NCBI RefSeq assembly: GCF_000969445.1
Contig: NZ_JZEY01000054.1
Coordinates: 1,302,001-1,366,000, forward strand
DNA: 64,000 nt
DNA from: Devosia chinhatensis
Lineage (GTDB): Bacteria > Pseudomonadota > Alphaproteobacteria > Rhizobiales > Devosiaceae
Direction of reading: 5' to 3'
The stretch's first letter is position 1. Every line of letters begins with the position of its first letter. The notes under the pieces are model-generated. The model did not search any database, was not told the origin of the DNA, and saw only the letters and a program-made list of their open reading frames with translations. This document shows positions 55,520-64,000 of this stretch, one piece after another. Made by a program: the position numbers and the translations under genes.

Positions 55520-57685
55520 TTAACCCTCGTCGGAGTCCACCATGCCCGCGCTGCCGCGACCCGACAGCGACGGATTGGTCATGAAATAGTTATGGGCGTT
55601 GAAAGGTTCATCGCCCTCGTTCATCCGGACACGGTGCGAGCTGCCGTCCGGGAGCACTTCCCAACTTTGCTGGTTGTCCTTGAGATAGGCAACCATGATC
55701 TGGTCGAGGATCTGCTTGTGAACCGTCTTGTTGAGGATGGGCACCATCACCTCGACACGACCGTCGAGGTTGCGCCCCATCAGGTCGGCAGAGGAAATAT
55801 ATACCTTCGCCCTTGCTGACGGCATCAATTCGCCATTGCCGAAGCAATAGATGCGGCTGTGCTCGAGGAAGCGGCCAACCACGGACTTGACCCGAATATT
55901 ATCCGAGAAGCCTGGAATGCCCGGACGCAGGCAACAGATGCCCCGCACGATCAGCTCGACCTTCACCCCCGCCTGGCTCGCATCGTAAAGCGCGTCGATG
56001 ACCTGCGGGTCTACCAGCGAGTTCATCTTGAGCAGGATATGCGACGGCTGCCCATTGCGCGACAGCTCGATCTCCCGAGCGATATTGTCGAGCAGGGTCT
56101 GGCGTAGGTTTACCGGCGATACGGCCAACGTTTCCAGCTCCGTCGGCCTTGCATAGCCGGTGATGAAATTGAACACCCGCGCCACGTCCCGCGTGATGGC
56201 AGGGTCGATGGTGAAGTAGCTGAGGTCGGTATAAATCTTGGCGGTGATCGGGTGGTAATTGCCGGTGCCGATGTGGCAATAGCTCACCAGCTTGCCCTTT
56301 TCGCGCCGGACCACCTGGCTGAGCTTGGCATGGGTCTTGAGTTCGATGAAGCCGAACACGACCTGCGCACCCGCCCGTTCGAGATCGCGTGCCCAGCGAA
56401 TATTGGCTTCCTCGTCGAACCGCGCCTTGAGCTCGACCAGGCAGGTCACCGACTTGCCCGCTTCGGCTGCCATGATCAGTGCCTTGACGATCGGGCTGTC
56501 CGAAGATGTGCGGTAAAGCGTCTGCTTGATGGCAACCACGTCTGGATCGCGGGCGGCCTGCATCAGGAATTGCGCGACCACGTCGAAGCTTTCGAACGGA
56601 TGGTGCACCAATATGTCCTTGGCGCGGATGGCGGCGAAACTGTCGCCATTGTAATCGCGGATACGTTCGGGGAAACGCGCAAGATAGGGCGAAAACTTGA
56701 GGTCCGGCCGCTCGATGTCGCAGATCTTGCGCGCATCTGCGAGGCCCAGGAAGCCCTGCACCTCGAAGACATCGGCTTCCTTGACGCCCAATTGCTCGCC
56801 GATCTGTCGCTTCAGCGCACGCGGCATGGACCGTTCGATTTCGAGCCGGATCACCTGACCGCGCCGACGCTGCCGCAGGGCGGATTCGAACTCCACCACC
56901 AGGTCGGCCGCCTCGTCGTCGATTTCGATTTCGCTGTCCCGAATGATGCGGAACGCGCCCGAGCCCACCACTTCATGGCCGGGAAACATCTTGTGGAAGA
57001 ACAGCTTGACCAGGGTATCGATGGTGACGACTTCGCTGCGTCCCTCCGACACCAGCCCTGAGGGCAGATTGATGAAGCGATCGAGATTGCCTGGAATACG
57101 CACCAAGGCGGTCAGGTTCTGGTCGCTGTTGGGACGCTTGAGCTCGAAGGCCAGCGCCAATCCCAGATTGGGGATGAAGGGAAACGGATGCGCTGGGTCC
57201 ACGGCGATGGGGGTCAAGACCGGGAAGATTTCCTCGCGGAACAGCTTCTGGAGATAGGCGATCTGCTCGGCACTGAGATCGTCGGCCTCGTGGATTACCA
57301 CGTTCTGCGCGAACAATTCCTCGCGCAGTTCCTTCCAGTGGTCCTGCTGCTCGAGCTGGAGATGCTGGGCCAGCGTGGCGATTTCCTCGAGCTGTTCGCT
57401 CGGGGTCAGCCCGTCGGCGCTCTGTTTGGAAAGCCCGGCCCGGATCTGGCCTTTGATACCGGCGACCCGAACCATGTAGAACTCGTCGAGATTGTTGGCC
57501 GAGATCGAAACGAAGCGGAGCCGCTCAAGCAGCGGATGGGACGTGTTTCCGGCTTCCTCCAGCACTCGCATGTTGAATTGCAGCCAGCTGACCTCACGGT
57601 TGACGAACCGCGCCGGGCTGGTGCGCAGGGCCTCCGCATCGGGGCCGGCCGAGCCGGTTTCGGCGAACTCGCTCATGTCATTCAT
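55520..57685 (-). CDS. ppk: Polyphosphate kinase (PPK1)
   Basis: A 721-residue PPK1 that makes polyphosphate from ATP. The N-terminal domain has [20 protein letters not shown]; the catalytic domains include the conserved [20 protein letters not shown] with the phosphohistidine region, and [23 protein letters not shown] at 57685 is preferred ([11 protein letters not shown]) over an upstream frame start at 57811 that reads Arg/Trp-rich and is not conserved. The start overlaps hdaA by 8 bases, so hdaA-ppk-ppx form one unit. Confidence 0.97.
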   Translation of the reverse strand: MNDMSEFAETGSAGPDAEALRTSPARFVNREVSWLQFNMRVLEEAGNTSHPLLERLRFVSISANNLDEFYMVRVAGIKGQIRAGLSKQSADGLTPSEQLEEIATLAQHLQLEQQDHWKELREELFAQNVVIHEADDLSAEQIAYLQKLFREEIFPVLTPIAVDPAHPFPFIPNLGLALAFELKRPNSDQNLTALVRIPGNLDRFINLPSGLVSEGRSEVVTIDTLVKLFFHKMFPGHEVVGSGAFRIIRDSEIEIDDEAADLVVEFESALRQRRRGQVIRLEIERSMPRALKRQIGEQLGVKEADVFEVQGFLGLADARKICDIERPDLKFSPYLARFPERIRDYNGDSFAAIRAKDILVHHPFESFDVVAQFLMQAARDPDVVAIKQTLYRTSSDSPIVKALIMAAEAGKSVTCLVELKARFDEEANIRWARDLERAGAQVVFGFIELKTHAKLSQVVRREKGKLVSYCHIGTGNYHPITAKIYTDLSYFTIDPAITRDVARVFNFITGYARPTELETLAVSPVNLRQTLLDNIAREIELSRNGQPSHILLKMNSLVDPQVIDALYDASQAGVKVELIVRGICCLRPGIPGFSDNIRVKSVVGRFLEHSRIYCFGNGELMPSARAKVYISSADLMGRNLDGRVEVMVPILNKTVHKQILDQIMVAYLKDNQQSWEVLPDGSSHRVRMNEGDEPFNAHNYFMTNPSLSGRGSAGMVDSDEG

Positions 57686-58403
57686 CGTGATCTGCGTCCC
57701 AATCCTGTTCGGCGGCTTCGCGCAAGTCCTGCCTCTGCGCCAGCGCCTCTGCGGCCAAGTTGCGGGTAACGGCCGTCCCCTTGGCAAGGGCCAGCCGGTC
57801 AAGAAGCTCAACCAGGGCAGCAGCTTCTTCGGGGCTGCGCTCCATGCGCGGCACGATATAGCCGATGACCCGGGGGTCGACTTTGATTTGCCGGTCCCCG
57901 AATAATTTCACGAACATCTGTGACAGTTCAATGTCATCGCTCACACGTAACCGAAAGGTTGCCGCCCGGCGGGCCCGCGAGCGTGCATCGTCTGTCACCA
58001 GGGGCCAGTCGCCGACCTCGGCCCGCGCCGTCATCAGCAGGGCCCGTTCGCCCCGCATCGCCTGGTTGAGAAGGTGGAACAGAGCATGCTCGTCGTAACC
58101 GGCCCGGTCCACGTCCTCGATCAGCAGCGCTGCTCGGCCACCAGCCGCCGCGATGGATGCGATTGTCTCAGGCGTTACCGTGTTGGCATGGGCGCGGTCG
58201 AGAAAGATGCGCGCCAGATGAGACTTGCCCGATGCCGCCGGACCGATCAGCAGGGTCATGCCATCAGGCCAGTGCGGCCAGGCAAGGATGCGGCCATGCG
58301 CCAGCGCATTGCCCTCCCCAACAAGGAAGTCGTCCTCGGCGTGGGATGGTTCATGCCCCAGGTCGAGCGGCAATTGCCGCGGTCCGTCCTCACGCAGCGG
58401 CAT
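57678..58403 (-). CDS. hdaA: HdaA-type DnaA regulatory inactivation protein
   Basis: A 241-residue DnaA-related AAA+ protein without the DNA-binding domain. The N-terminal QLPLDLG (near residue 11) matches the beta-clamp-binding motif of Hda proteins, and the P-loop is [11 protein letters not shown]. It promotes hydrolysis of DnaA-bound ATP after initiation. A Walker B-like [14 protein letters not shown] and the arginine-containing [11 protein letters not shown] region follow. ATG at 58403 is preferred because the QLPLDL motif then lies at the N-terminus. It overlaps the end of the perM gene by 14 bases. Confidence 0.9.
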   Translation of the reverse strand: MPLREDGPRQLPLDLGHEPSHAEDDFLVGEGNALAHGRILAWPHWPDGMTLLIGPAASGKSHLARIFLDRAHANTVTPETIASIAAAGGRAALLIEDVDRAGYDEHALFHLLNQAMRGERALLMTARAEVGDWPLVTDDARSRARRAATFRLRVSDDIELSQMFVKLFGDRQIKVDPRVIGYIVPRMERSPEEAAALVELLDRLALAKGTAVTRNLAAEALAQRQDLREAAEQDWDADHDE

Positions 58404-59478
58404 CGTTACCCGGCGTATCGCCCTGTCCCAGATAGAGCGAGCTTTCCTTGTACTTGCGCACGCCATAGCGCACCAGCACCGATGCAATGGCCGCCATCGG
58501 CACGGCCAGCAGCAGGCCGACAAAACCGAATACCGCTCCCAGTGCCAGGAGCGCAAACATCATCCATACCGGATTGATGTTGATCGAAGACCCGACAAGC
58601 TTGGGATAGAGCACATTGCCCTCGATGAACTGCCAGAACAAAAAGATGCTGGCGACACCGGCGACCATCCACCAATTGGGTGCGAACTGAACGATCGCTA
58701 TGCCGACCGACAGGCTGAGGCCGAGCGTGAAGCCCGCAAACGGAATGAAGCTGATCAGCCCGGAAATGAGCCCCACGGCGAGGCCGAAATTCAGGCCGAT
58801 CAGGCTGAGCGCTGTGGCGTAAAAGGCCGCGTCGATCAGCAAAACGCCACCCTGCCCGCGAATAACGCCCGCCATCGACCGATCAATATCGCGCAGGATA
58901 CCTTTGATTTCGCTCTTATGCGCTTTCGGCAGCAGGCCGTCGATGCCCCGCACCATGCCCTGCCAGTCGAGCAGCAGGTAAAAGGCAACCACGGGCGAAA
59001 GGATGGTGAAGCCCACCACTGCGGCGCCGGTCAGCCCGATATTGACCAGTTCAGCCGGCAATGTGGCGATAAAGCCAAGTGCGCTGCGCGTCAGGTCGTT
59101 GATGGTGATCTGCACCTGAGCGGCGCGTTCGGGGCCGAGCCATTCGTTGAGTTCGGGCGAATAGCGGGTCGCCAGTTCCTGCAGATCGCTGAAATAGGCC
59201 GGCAGCCTCTGGATCAGCCCGATGATCTGTTGGCCGATCAGCGGCACGAAAATCGAAAACAGGCTGACCACGATTGTCATCATGCTCAGCAGCACCACCA
59301 CACTGGCCCACACCCGGTTGAAGCGCCATTTCTGCAGCTGCGTGGCCAGCGGGTTCAGCAGATAGGCCAACGCGGTGCCCACGACGAAGGGCAGCAGGAT
59401 GCCGCGAAACACCCACAGGACCAGGATCAATGCCAGGAGCAGGCCGATCCAGATGAGCACTTGATTTCGAAGCGACAT
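58390..59478 (-). CDS. perM: AI-2E/PerM-family transporter
   Basis: A 362-residue polytopic membrane protein. N-terminal segments ([20 protein letters not shown], near 18) are followed by a soluble-looking region and further membrane segments; [20 protein letters not shown] and [20 protein letters not shown] are typical of the family. Substrate is uncertain; some relatives export AI-2 or move Na/H. ATG at 59478. A 135-base divergent spacer separates it from purM. Confidence 0.9.
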   Translation of the reverse strand: MSLRNQVLIWIGLLLALILVLWVFRGILLPFVVGTALAYLLNPLATQLQKWRFNRVWASVVVLLSMMTIVVSLFSIFVPLIGQQIIGLIQRLPAYFSDLQELATRYSPELNEWLGPERAAQVQITINDLTRSALGFIATLPAELVNIGLTGAAVVGFTILSPVVAFYLLLDWQGMVRGIDGLLPKAHKSEIKGILRDIDRSMAGVIRGQGGVLLIDAAFYATALSLIGLNFGLAVGLISGLISFIPFAGFTLGLSLSVGIAIVQFAPNWWMVAGVASIFLFWQFIEGNVLYPKLVGSSININPVWMMFALLALGAVFGFVGLLLAVPMAAIASVLVRYGVRKYKESSLYLGQGDTPGNDAAA

Positions 59479-59613
59479 GGTGCCGGGCGGCCCTTGCGTA
59501 TGAGTAAGCGAAAAGCTATCAGGCCGTCTAACGGCCAGCACCGAAAAATTCAACCAACCCGGAATGCGCGCATCCCATTGCGCCCGCAATCCCCAGCATT
59601 GGCATTGAGGCTC

Positions 59614-60690
59614 ATGTCCGACGCGCAAAACCTGCCACCAAACGGTCTATCGTACAAGCAGGCAGGCGTCGACATCGACGCAGGAAATGCCCTTGTGGAA
59701 GCCATCAAGCCCGCTGTGCGCTCAACGCGTCGCCCCGGCGCCGATGGCGAGATCGGTGGCTTCGGTGGTCTGTTCGACCTCAAGGCCGCCGGGTTCAGAG
59801 ACCCGGTCCTGGTGGCCGCCAATGACGGCGTCGGCACCAAGCTCAAGATCGCCATCGACACCGGCAGGCACGACACTATCGGCCAGGACCTCGTGGCCAT
59901 GTGCGTCAACGATCTTGTCGTCCAGGGCGCCGAACCCCTGTTCTTCCTCGACTATTTCGCCACCGGTAAGCTGGACGTTACCCAGGGCACGGCCATTGTC
60001 GAAGGCATCGCCCATGGGTGTCGCCTGGCCGGCTGCGCCCTTATTGGCGGCGAGACCGCCGAAATGCCCGGCATGTATCACGGCAACGACTATGATCTTG
60101 CCGGCTTTGCCGTCGGCGCTGCCGAGCGCGACAATCTGCTGCCGCGCAAGGATATCGGCGCAGGCGACGTGCTCGTGGCCATTGCCTCTTCCGGCGTGCA
60201 TTCGAACGGCTATTCGCTGGTCCGCAAGATCGTCGATATATCCGGCCTCGCTTGGGATGCTCCCGCACCCTTTGCCGACGGCAAGACCCTGGCCGAAGCG
60301 CTGCTCGAGCCGACCCGCATTTATGTAAAGCCGCTCCTGGCCGCCCTCAAAGACGGCCTTGCCATCAAGGCGCTCGCCCACATCACCGGTGGCGGATTTA
60401 TCGACAATATACCGCGCGTCCTGCCCGAGCACCTGGCGGCCGACATTGATCTTGCGGCGGTGACCGTCCCGGCGGTCTTTGGCTGGCTCAGCAGGACCGG
60501 CGGCATGGAAGAGCGTGAAATGCTGCGCACCTTCAATTGCGGCGTCGGCATGCTGGTCGCCGTTTCCCCCGAGGATGCCGACAAGCTGGTTGAGAGCCTG
60601 ACGGCTTCGGGCGAAATTGCCTCGATTGTCGGCCAATTGGCGGAACGCAACGGCGACGCCGTCACCTTCCGGGGCAAGCTCGCGCTGTGA
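59614..60690 (+). CDS. purM: Phosphoribosylformylglycinamidine cyclo-ligase
   Basis: A 358-residue ATP-dependent enzyme that closes the imidazole ring to give aminoimidazole ribonucleotide. Family motifs are [20 protein letters not shown] at the N-terminus, [16 protein letters not shown], the [17 protein letters not shown] catalytic loop and [16 protein letters not shown]. The ATG at 59614 matches the family; the upstream frame is not part of it. It overlaps purN by 4 bases (GTGA). Confidence 0.97.
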   Translation: MSDAQNLPPNGLSYKQAGVDIDAGNALVEAIKPAVRSTRRPGADGEIGGFGGLFDLKAAGFRDPVLVAANDGVGTKLKIAIDTGRHDTIGQDLVAMCVNDLVVQGAEPLFFLDYFATGKLDVTQGTAIVEGIAHGCRLAGCALIGGETAEMPGMYHGNDYDLAGFAVGAAERDNLLPRKDIGAGDVLVAIASSGVHSNGYSLVRKIVDISGLAWDAPAPFADGKTLAEALLEPTRIYVKPLLAALKDGLAIKALAHITGGGFIDNIPRVLPEHLAADIDLAAVTVPAVFGWLSRTGGMEEREMLRTFNCGVGMLVAVSPEDADKLVESLTASGEIASIVGQLAERNGDAVTFRGKLAL

Positions 60691-61271
60691 CCCGCAAAAA
60701 GGTCGCCATCCTGATTTCCGGCCGTGGCTCCAATATGGCCACGCTGATCGAGGCTGCACAGGCCGCGGATTATCCCGCGGAGATCGTCGGCGTGCTGTCC
60801 AACAGGGCCAGCGCCCCAGGCCTTGCGCTCGCAGCTTCCCATGGCCTTGCCACGGCATCGCTCGCCCAAAGCAAGTTCCCCAGCCGCGATATGTTCGAAG
60901 ACACCATGACCCAGGTGCTTGAAAGCTGGGAAACGGAGATCGTTTGCCTCGCCGGCTTCATGCGCATCCTTGGCGAGGACTTCGTTGATCGCTGGCAGGG
61001 CCGGCTCATCAACATTCACCCTTCGCTGCTTCCCGCCTATAAAGGCCTTCACACCCATGAGCGCGCGATCGCGGACGGCGCGACGGAGCATGGCTGCACG
61101 GTCCATTTCGTCACCCCAGGCCTTGATGAAGGCCCGGCTATTCTCCAGGCCCGGGTGCCGGTCCTCGCCACCGATACGCCCGAGACCCTCTCCGCCCGCG
61201 TGCTGGTCGAGGAACATCGCATCTATCCCCAGGCCCTGCGAATGCTGGCCGCCGGTGAGGTCCACATCTGA
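60687..61271 (+). CDS. purN: Phosphoribosylglycinamide formyltransferase
   Basis: A 194-residue formyltransferase that uses 10-formyltetrahydrofolate. It starts with GTG inside the purM stop. Motifs are [18 protein letters not shown] near residue 6, [19 protein letters not shown], the catalytic Asn-His-Asp set in [18 protein letters not shown] and the [13 protein letters not shown] stretch. The purM-purN order is standard. Confidence 0.96.
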   Translation: MTRKKVAILISGRGSNMATLIEAAQAADYPAEIVGVLSNRASAPGLALAASHGLATASLAQSKFPSRDMFEDTMTQVLESWETEIVCLAGFMRILGEDFVDRWQGRLINIHPSLLPAYKGLHTHERAIADGATEHGCTVHFVTPGLDEGPAILQARVPVLATDTPETLSARVLVEEHRIYPQALRMLAAGEVHI

Positions 61272-61367
61272 TCGTCCATCACTGGAATTGATCCGGTCCA
61301 TCGTCAAAATCGGTTCGACCTGGTGCAGCGTCAGGAATAGCGTGCCGGCCTTTACGGAGGGGACGCC

Positions 61368-62261
61368 ATGAGTCTGCGTGACTGGGCCTTGATCATCATG
61401 TTGGGCGCCATCTGGGGCTGCTCCTTCGTCTTCAATGCCATCCTGATCCGGGAGATCGGTCCGCTCTGGGTCACCTCACTGCGTGTCGGCATCGGTGCCC
61501 TCGGCTGTTGGGCTTTTCTGCTCGCCCTGCGCAAGCCGATCCCACGCGAGCCCAGGCTCTGGCTGCAGTTGGGCGCGCTCGGTGTCATTGCCTATGCCGT
61601 TCCCTTTGCGCTGTTCCCGCTCGCCCAGGCCCATCTCGCCAGCGGCATTGCGGCCATCATCAACGCCCTGACGCCGATGGTCACTGCCATCGTCTCCCAT
61701 TTCTGGATCGGCGGGGAGAAAGCCACGCGCACCAAGTTCACCGGCGTCTTGATCGGCTTTGCCGGCGCGGCCATCCTGGTGTCGCCGGCGCTCGCATCGG
61801 GGGGAAGCTCGCAGCTCTGGGCCGTCGCCGCCTGCCTGGGCGCCACTCTGTGCTATGCGCTCTCGCTCAACATCACCCGCAGCTACAGGCATGTCGAGCC
61901 CACTGCCTTTGCGGCCATTGCCCTGACCGTCGCGGCCGTCATCGCCATTCCGCTGGCCTTGCTGGCCGAAGGGCTTCCCGTCATGACCCGACCGGAAAGC
62001 TGGGGCGCGGCACTCGCCATCGGCCTTTTGTCCACCGCCTTCACCTTCCAGATCATGTATCGCATCCTGCCGCGGGTGGGCGCCACCAACTTTGCCACCA
62101 CCACCTTCATCGCGCCGATCTCCGCACTCATCATCGGCGTCTCCGTTCTCGGCGAAACCATCCTGCCCATCCAGCTTCTGGGCATGCTCGTCATTTTCCT
62201 CGGTCTGCTGTTCATTGACGGACGGGTCCGACGCATCTGGCGGGTGGGCCAGCCGGGTTAA
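61368..62261 (+). CDS. EamA-family (DMT) transporter
   Basis: A 297-residue membrane protein with about ten hydrophobic segments and two EamA repeats. The first repeat begins DWALIIMLGAIWGCSFVFNA and the second near residue 150 (LWAVAACLGATLCYALSLNI). It is likely a small-metabolite exporter, but the substrate cannot be predicted. Followed by two small ORFs on the same strand after a 48-base gap. Confidence 0.92.
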   Translation: MSLRDWALIIMLGAIWGCSFVFNAILIREIGPLWVTSLRVGIGALGCWAFLLALRKPIPREPRLWLQLGALGVIAYAVPFALFPLAQAHLASGIAAIINALTPMVTAIVSHFWIGGEKATRTKFTGVLIGFAGAAILVSPALASGGSSQLWAVAACLGATLCYALSLNITRSYRHVEPTAFAAIALTVAAVIAIPLALLAEGLPVMTRPESWGAALAIGLLSTAFTFQIMYRILPRVGATNFATTTFIAPISALIIGVSVLGETILPIQLLGMLVIFLGLLFIDGRVRRIWRVGQPG

Positions 62262-62309
62262 CGGCGGAACAATTCTCCCATCCCGCCGTTGGCCAGCGAG
62301 GAGATGACC

Positions 62310-62519
62310 ATGCCCGAACCCAGACCCGACATCGATCCGCGCCCGATTCCCGAGATCGTGCCACAGCCCGAACCGCCGCAGCCTCAGCCAGTCGATCCGG
62401 TGCCGCCGGGACCCGAAGAGGCTCCCAGTCCCGACCAGCCGGTGGAAGAGCCCCTACCCCCGCGCGAACCCGAAATTGCGCCCGAACCCGGCCACGAACC
62501 GCAACCAAGAGAGGTCTAG
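62310..62519 (+). CDS. Small Pro/Glu-rich disordered protein (69 residues)
   Basis: A 69-residue protein that begins MPEPRPDIDPRPIPEIVPQP and is almost wholly Pro, Glu, Gln and Asp, so it should be disordered. GAGGAG lies about 6 bases before the ATG. No signal peptide, membrane segment or known domain. It is immediately followed (stop TAG then ATG) by a second Pro-rich small gene, suggesting a pair. Function is unknown; a spurious reading cannot be ruled out, but the site and coupling support it. Confidence 0.55.
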   Translation: MPEPRPDIDPRPIPEIVPQPEPPQPQPVDPVPPGPEEAPSPDQPVEEPLPPREPEIAPEPGHEPQPREV

Positions 62520-62708
62520 ATGACCGATCCGCATCGCCACGATCCCGATATCCCCCATAGCCACCCGGAGCCCGCGCCACCCATGCCGGTGCATCTGCCG
62601 ACGGGCGACGCAGACAATCCCCACACTTCGCCGCTGCGGCATGACCAGGATACGGAAAGGCCCGATCCGGCATTGCCGCCGGAACCGGGCCACGACATCA
62701 ATCCGTGA
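62520..62708 (+). CDS. Small Pro/His/Asp-rich disordered protein (62 residues)
   Basis: A 62-residue protein beginning MTDPHRHDPDIPHSHPEPAP, with six His in the first half, many Pro and Asp, and ending EPGHDINP. It starts at the base after the preceding gene's stop, with AGAGAGG just upstream. The His/Asp content could bind metal ions, but this is speculation. No known family. It is followed by a strong terminator shared with gatB. Confidence 0.55.
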   Translation: MTDPHRHDPDIPHSHPEPAPPMPVHLPTGDADNPHTSPLRHDQDTERPDPALPPEPGHDINP

Positions 62709-62710
62709 AA

Positions 62711-62735
62711 AAAGGCGGCGCTCAGCGCCGCCTTT
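62711..62735. terminator. Bidirectional terminator between the small genes and gatB
   Basis: AAAGGCGGCGC pairs with GCGCCGCCTTT around the loop TCA, with A-rich sequence on the left and T-rich on the right, so it can act on both strands between two convergent genes. Confidence 0.88.
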
Positions 62736-62738
62736 GTC

Positions 62739-64000
62739 TTATTCGATGCCGAGCTTTTGCTTCATCAGCTCGTTGAGGGCCTGCGGATTGGCCTTGCCTC
62801 CCGAAGCCTTCATCGCCTGGCCAACGAACCAGCCGATCATCGTCGGCTTGGCTTTGACCTTCTCCACCTGATCGGGGTTGGCGGCGATGATCTCGTCGAC
62901 GATCTTCTCGATAGCCCCCAGATCGGTCACCTGCTTGAGGCCGCGGCGCTCAACGATGTCCGCCGGATCCCCCTCGGGCTCCTCGCTGATGAGAATCTGC
63001 AGGACATCCTTGCCGCCCTTCGACGAGATCGTGCCGCCTGCGATCAGGTCGACGAGCCCGGCAATCTGGGCGGGCTTGATATGGGTTTCCCAAACGGCCA
63101 GGCCCTGGCTGTTGGCAAAGGCGGCCACGTCGCCGTTGAGGATGTTGGCCACGGCCTTGCCGTCGCGCTTGCTGCCGTTATGGGCGACGCAGGCCTCGTA
63201 ATAATCTGCGGTTTCGCGATCCAGCGTCAGCACATGCGCGTCATAGGGCGTCACTCCATAATCGGCCACGAAGCGCGCCTGCTTCTCGTCCGGCAGTTCC
63301 GGCAGGTTTTCCGCCAACGCTGCGATGAACGCATCGTCGAATTCGAGCGGCAGCAGGTCCGGGTCGGGAAAGTAGCGATAATCATGCGCTTCTTCCTTGG
63401 ACCGCATCGAGCGCGTCTCGCCGTTCTTGGGATCGAACAGGCGCGTCTCCTGGTCGATGGAGCCGCCATCTTCCAGAATGTCGATCTGACGGCGCGCCTC
63501 ATATTCGATGGCCTGACCGGCGAACCGGATCGAATTGACGTTCTTGATCTCGCAACGCGTGCCGAATTCGCCGCCCGGACGACGCACCGAAACGTTCACG
63601 TCGGCCCGCATGGAGCCCTGCTCCATATTGCCGTCGCACGTGCCCAGATAGCGCAGGATGGTGCGCAGCTTGGACAGATACGCCTTGGCTTCCTCTGACG
63701 AGCGCAAGTCCGGCTTGCTGACGATTTCCATCAGCGCCACGCCCGAGCGGTTGAGATCGACGAAGCTCATGTTCGGATGCTGGTCGTGGATCGACTTGCC
63801 GGCGTCCTGCTCGAGGTGCAGGCGCTCGATACCGATCTCGATCTGCTCCCCATCGACGTCCAGCAACACCTTGCCTTCGCCGACGATCGGGTCCTTGAAC
63901 TGAGAGATCTGGTAACCCTGCGGCAGGTCGGGGTAGAAATAGTTCTTGCGGTCGAACACGCTGCGCTTGTTGATCTGAGCCTTGAGGCCCAGCCCGGTGC
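62739..64000 (-). CDS. gatB: Asp-tRNA(Asn)/Glu-tRNA(Gln) amidotransferase subunit B (partial)
   Basis: The gene runs off the right edge and about 420 C-terminal residues are visible. Typical segments are [20 protein letters not shown], the zinc/Mg kinase-like part with [20 protein letters not shown] and [20 protein letters not shown], and the C-terminal GatB/YqeY domain ([20 protein letters not shown]). It uses Asn/Gln formation on tRNA with GatA and GatC, and fits the likely non-discriminating aspS at 50835. Confidence 0.96.
   Translation of the reverse strand, partial: TGLGLKAQINKRSVFDRKNYFYPDLPQGYQISQFKDPIVGEGKVLLDVDGEQIEIGIERLHLEQDAGKSIHDQHPNMSFVDLNRSGVALMEIVSKPDLRSSEEAKAYLSKLRTILRYLGTCDGNMEQGSMRADVNVSVRRPGGEFGTRCEIKNVNSIRFAGQAIEYEARRQIDILEDGGSIDQETRLFDPKNGETRSMRSKEEAHDYRYFPDPDLLPLEFDDAFIAALAENLPELPDEKQARFVADYGVTPYDAHVLTLDRETADYYEACVAHNGSKRDGKAVANILNGDVAAFANSQGLAVWETHIKPAQIAGLVDLIAGGTISSKGGKDVLQILISEEPEGDPADIVERRGLKQVTDLGAIEKIVDEIIAANPDQVEKVKAKPTMIGWFVGQAMKASGGKANPQALNELMKQKLGIE

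Overview
The window comes from a chromosome of an alphaproteobacterium, most likely in the Hyphomicrobiales (Rhizobiales); a Devosia-like genus would fit, but the genus is inferred. The evidence is gene content and order: a dusB-ntrB-ntrC block, ntrY-ntrX-hfq-hflX-mazG, a fused ispDF, a pyruvate dehydrogenase E1-beta with an N-terminal lipoyl domain, an HdaA-type DnaA regulator, a MaeB malic enzyme fused to a phosphotransacetylase-like domain, and high GC.

Layout. Positions 1-6000 hold the end of topA, an M19 dipeptidase, a shrunken CobW-like protein and cobalamin-dependent metH. Positions 6200-13551 hold rlpA and a tightly coupled + strand operon (D,D-carboxypeptidase, tmk, holB, metG, tatD, metallo-beta-lactamase-fold hydrolase). 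At 13639-13666 lies a 28-bp dif-like site, the XerC/XerD chromosome-dimer resolution site. Next to it, between 16-bp core repeats at 13650 and 19906, is a 6256-bp element read here as an integrated single-stranded DNA phage (Microviridae). It carries a major capsid protein, pilot-like protein, tiny basic J-like protein, HUH replication initiator, M15 peptidase and several unknown small genes, but no integrase. This prophage is the most notable feature of the window.

From 20 kb rightward the host resumes: mazG, hflX, hfq, ntrX, ntrY; a flagellar block (flhB, fliR, fliQ, fliE, flgC, flgB and divergent fliO, fliP); ntrC, ntrB, dusB; ispDF, cinA-type amidase; a COQ10-like protein and lipA; a Gfo/Idh/MocA oxidoreductase; the pyruvate dehydrogenase operon (pdhA, pdhB, pdhC, SGNH hydrolase, lpd); an FtsB-like protein, Dabb protein, maeB, a CSS-EAL phosphodiesterase, aspS, rnd, ppx, ppk, hdaA, perM, purM, purN, an EamA transporter, two disordered Pro-rich peptides and the end of gatB.

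Genes mostly read toward the dif site from both sides (+ on its left, - on its right), and GGGNAGGG octamers of the FtsK-orienting (KOPS) type reverse direction there. Together these indicate that the window spans the replication terminus. No tRNA, rRNA, CRISPR array or insertion sequence was recognised. No gene-free stretch exceeds about 300 bases.
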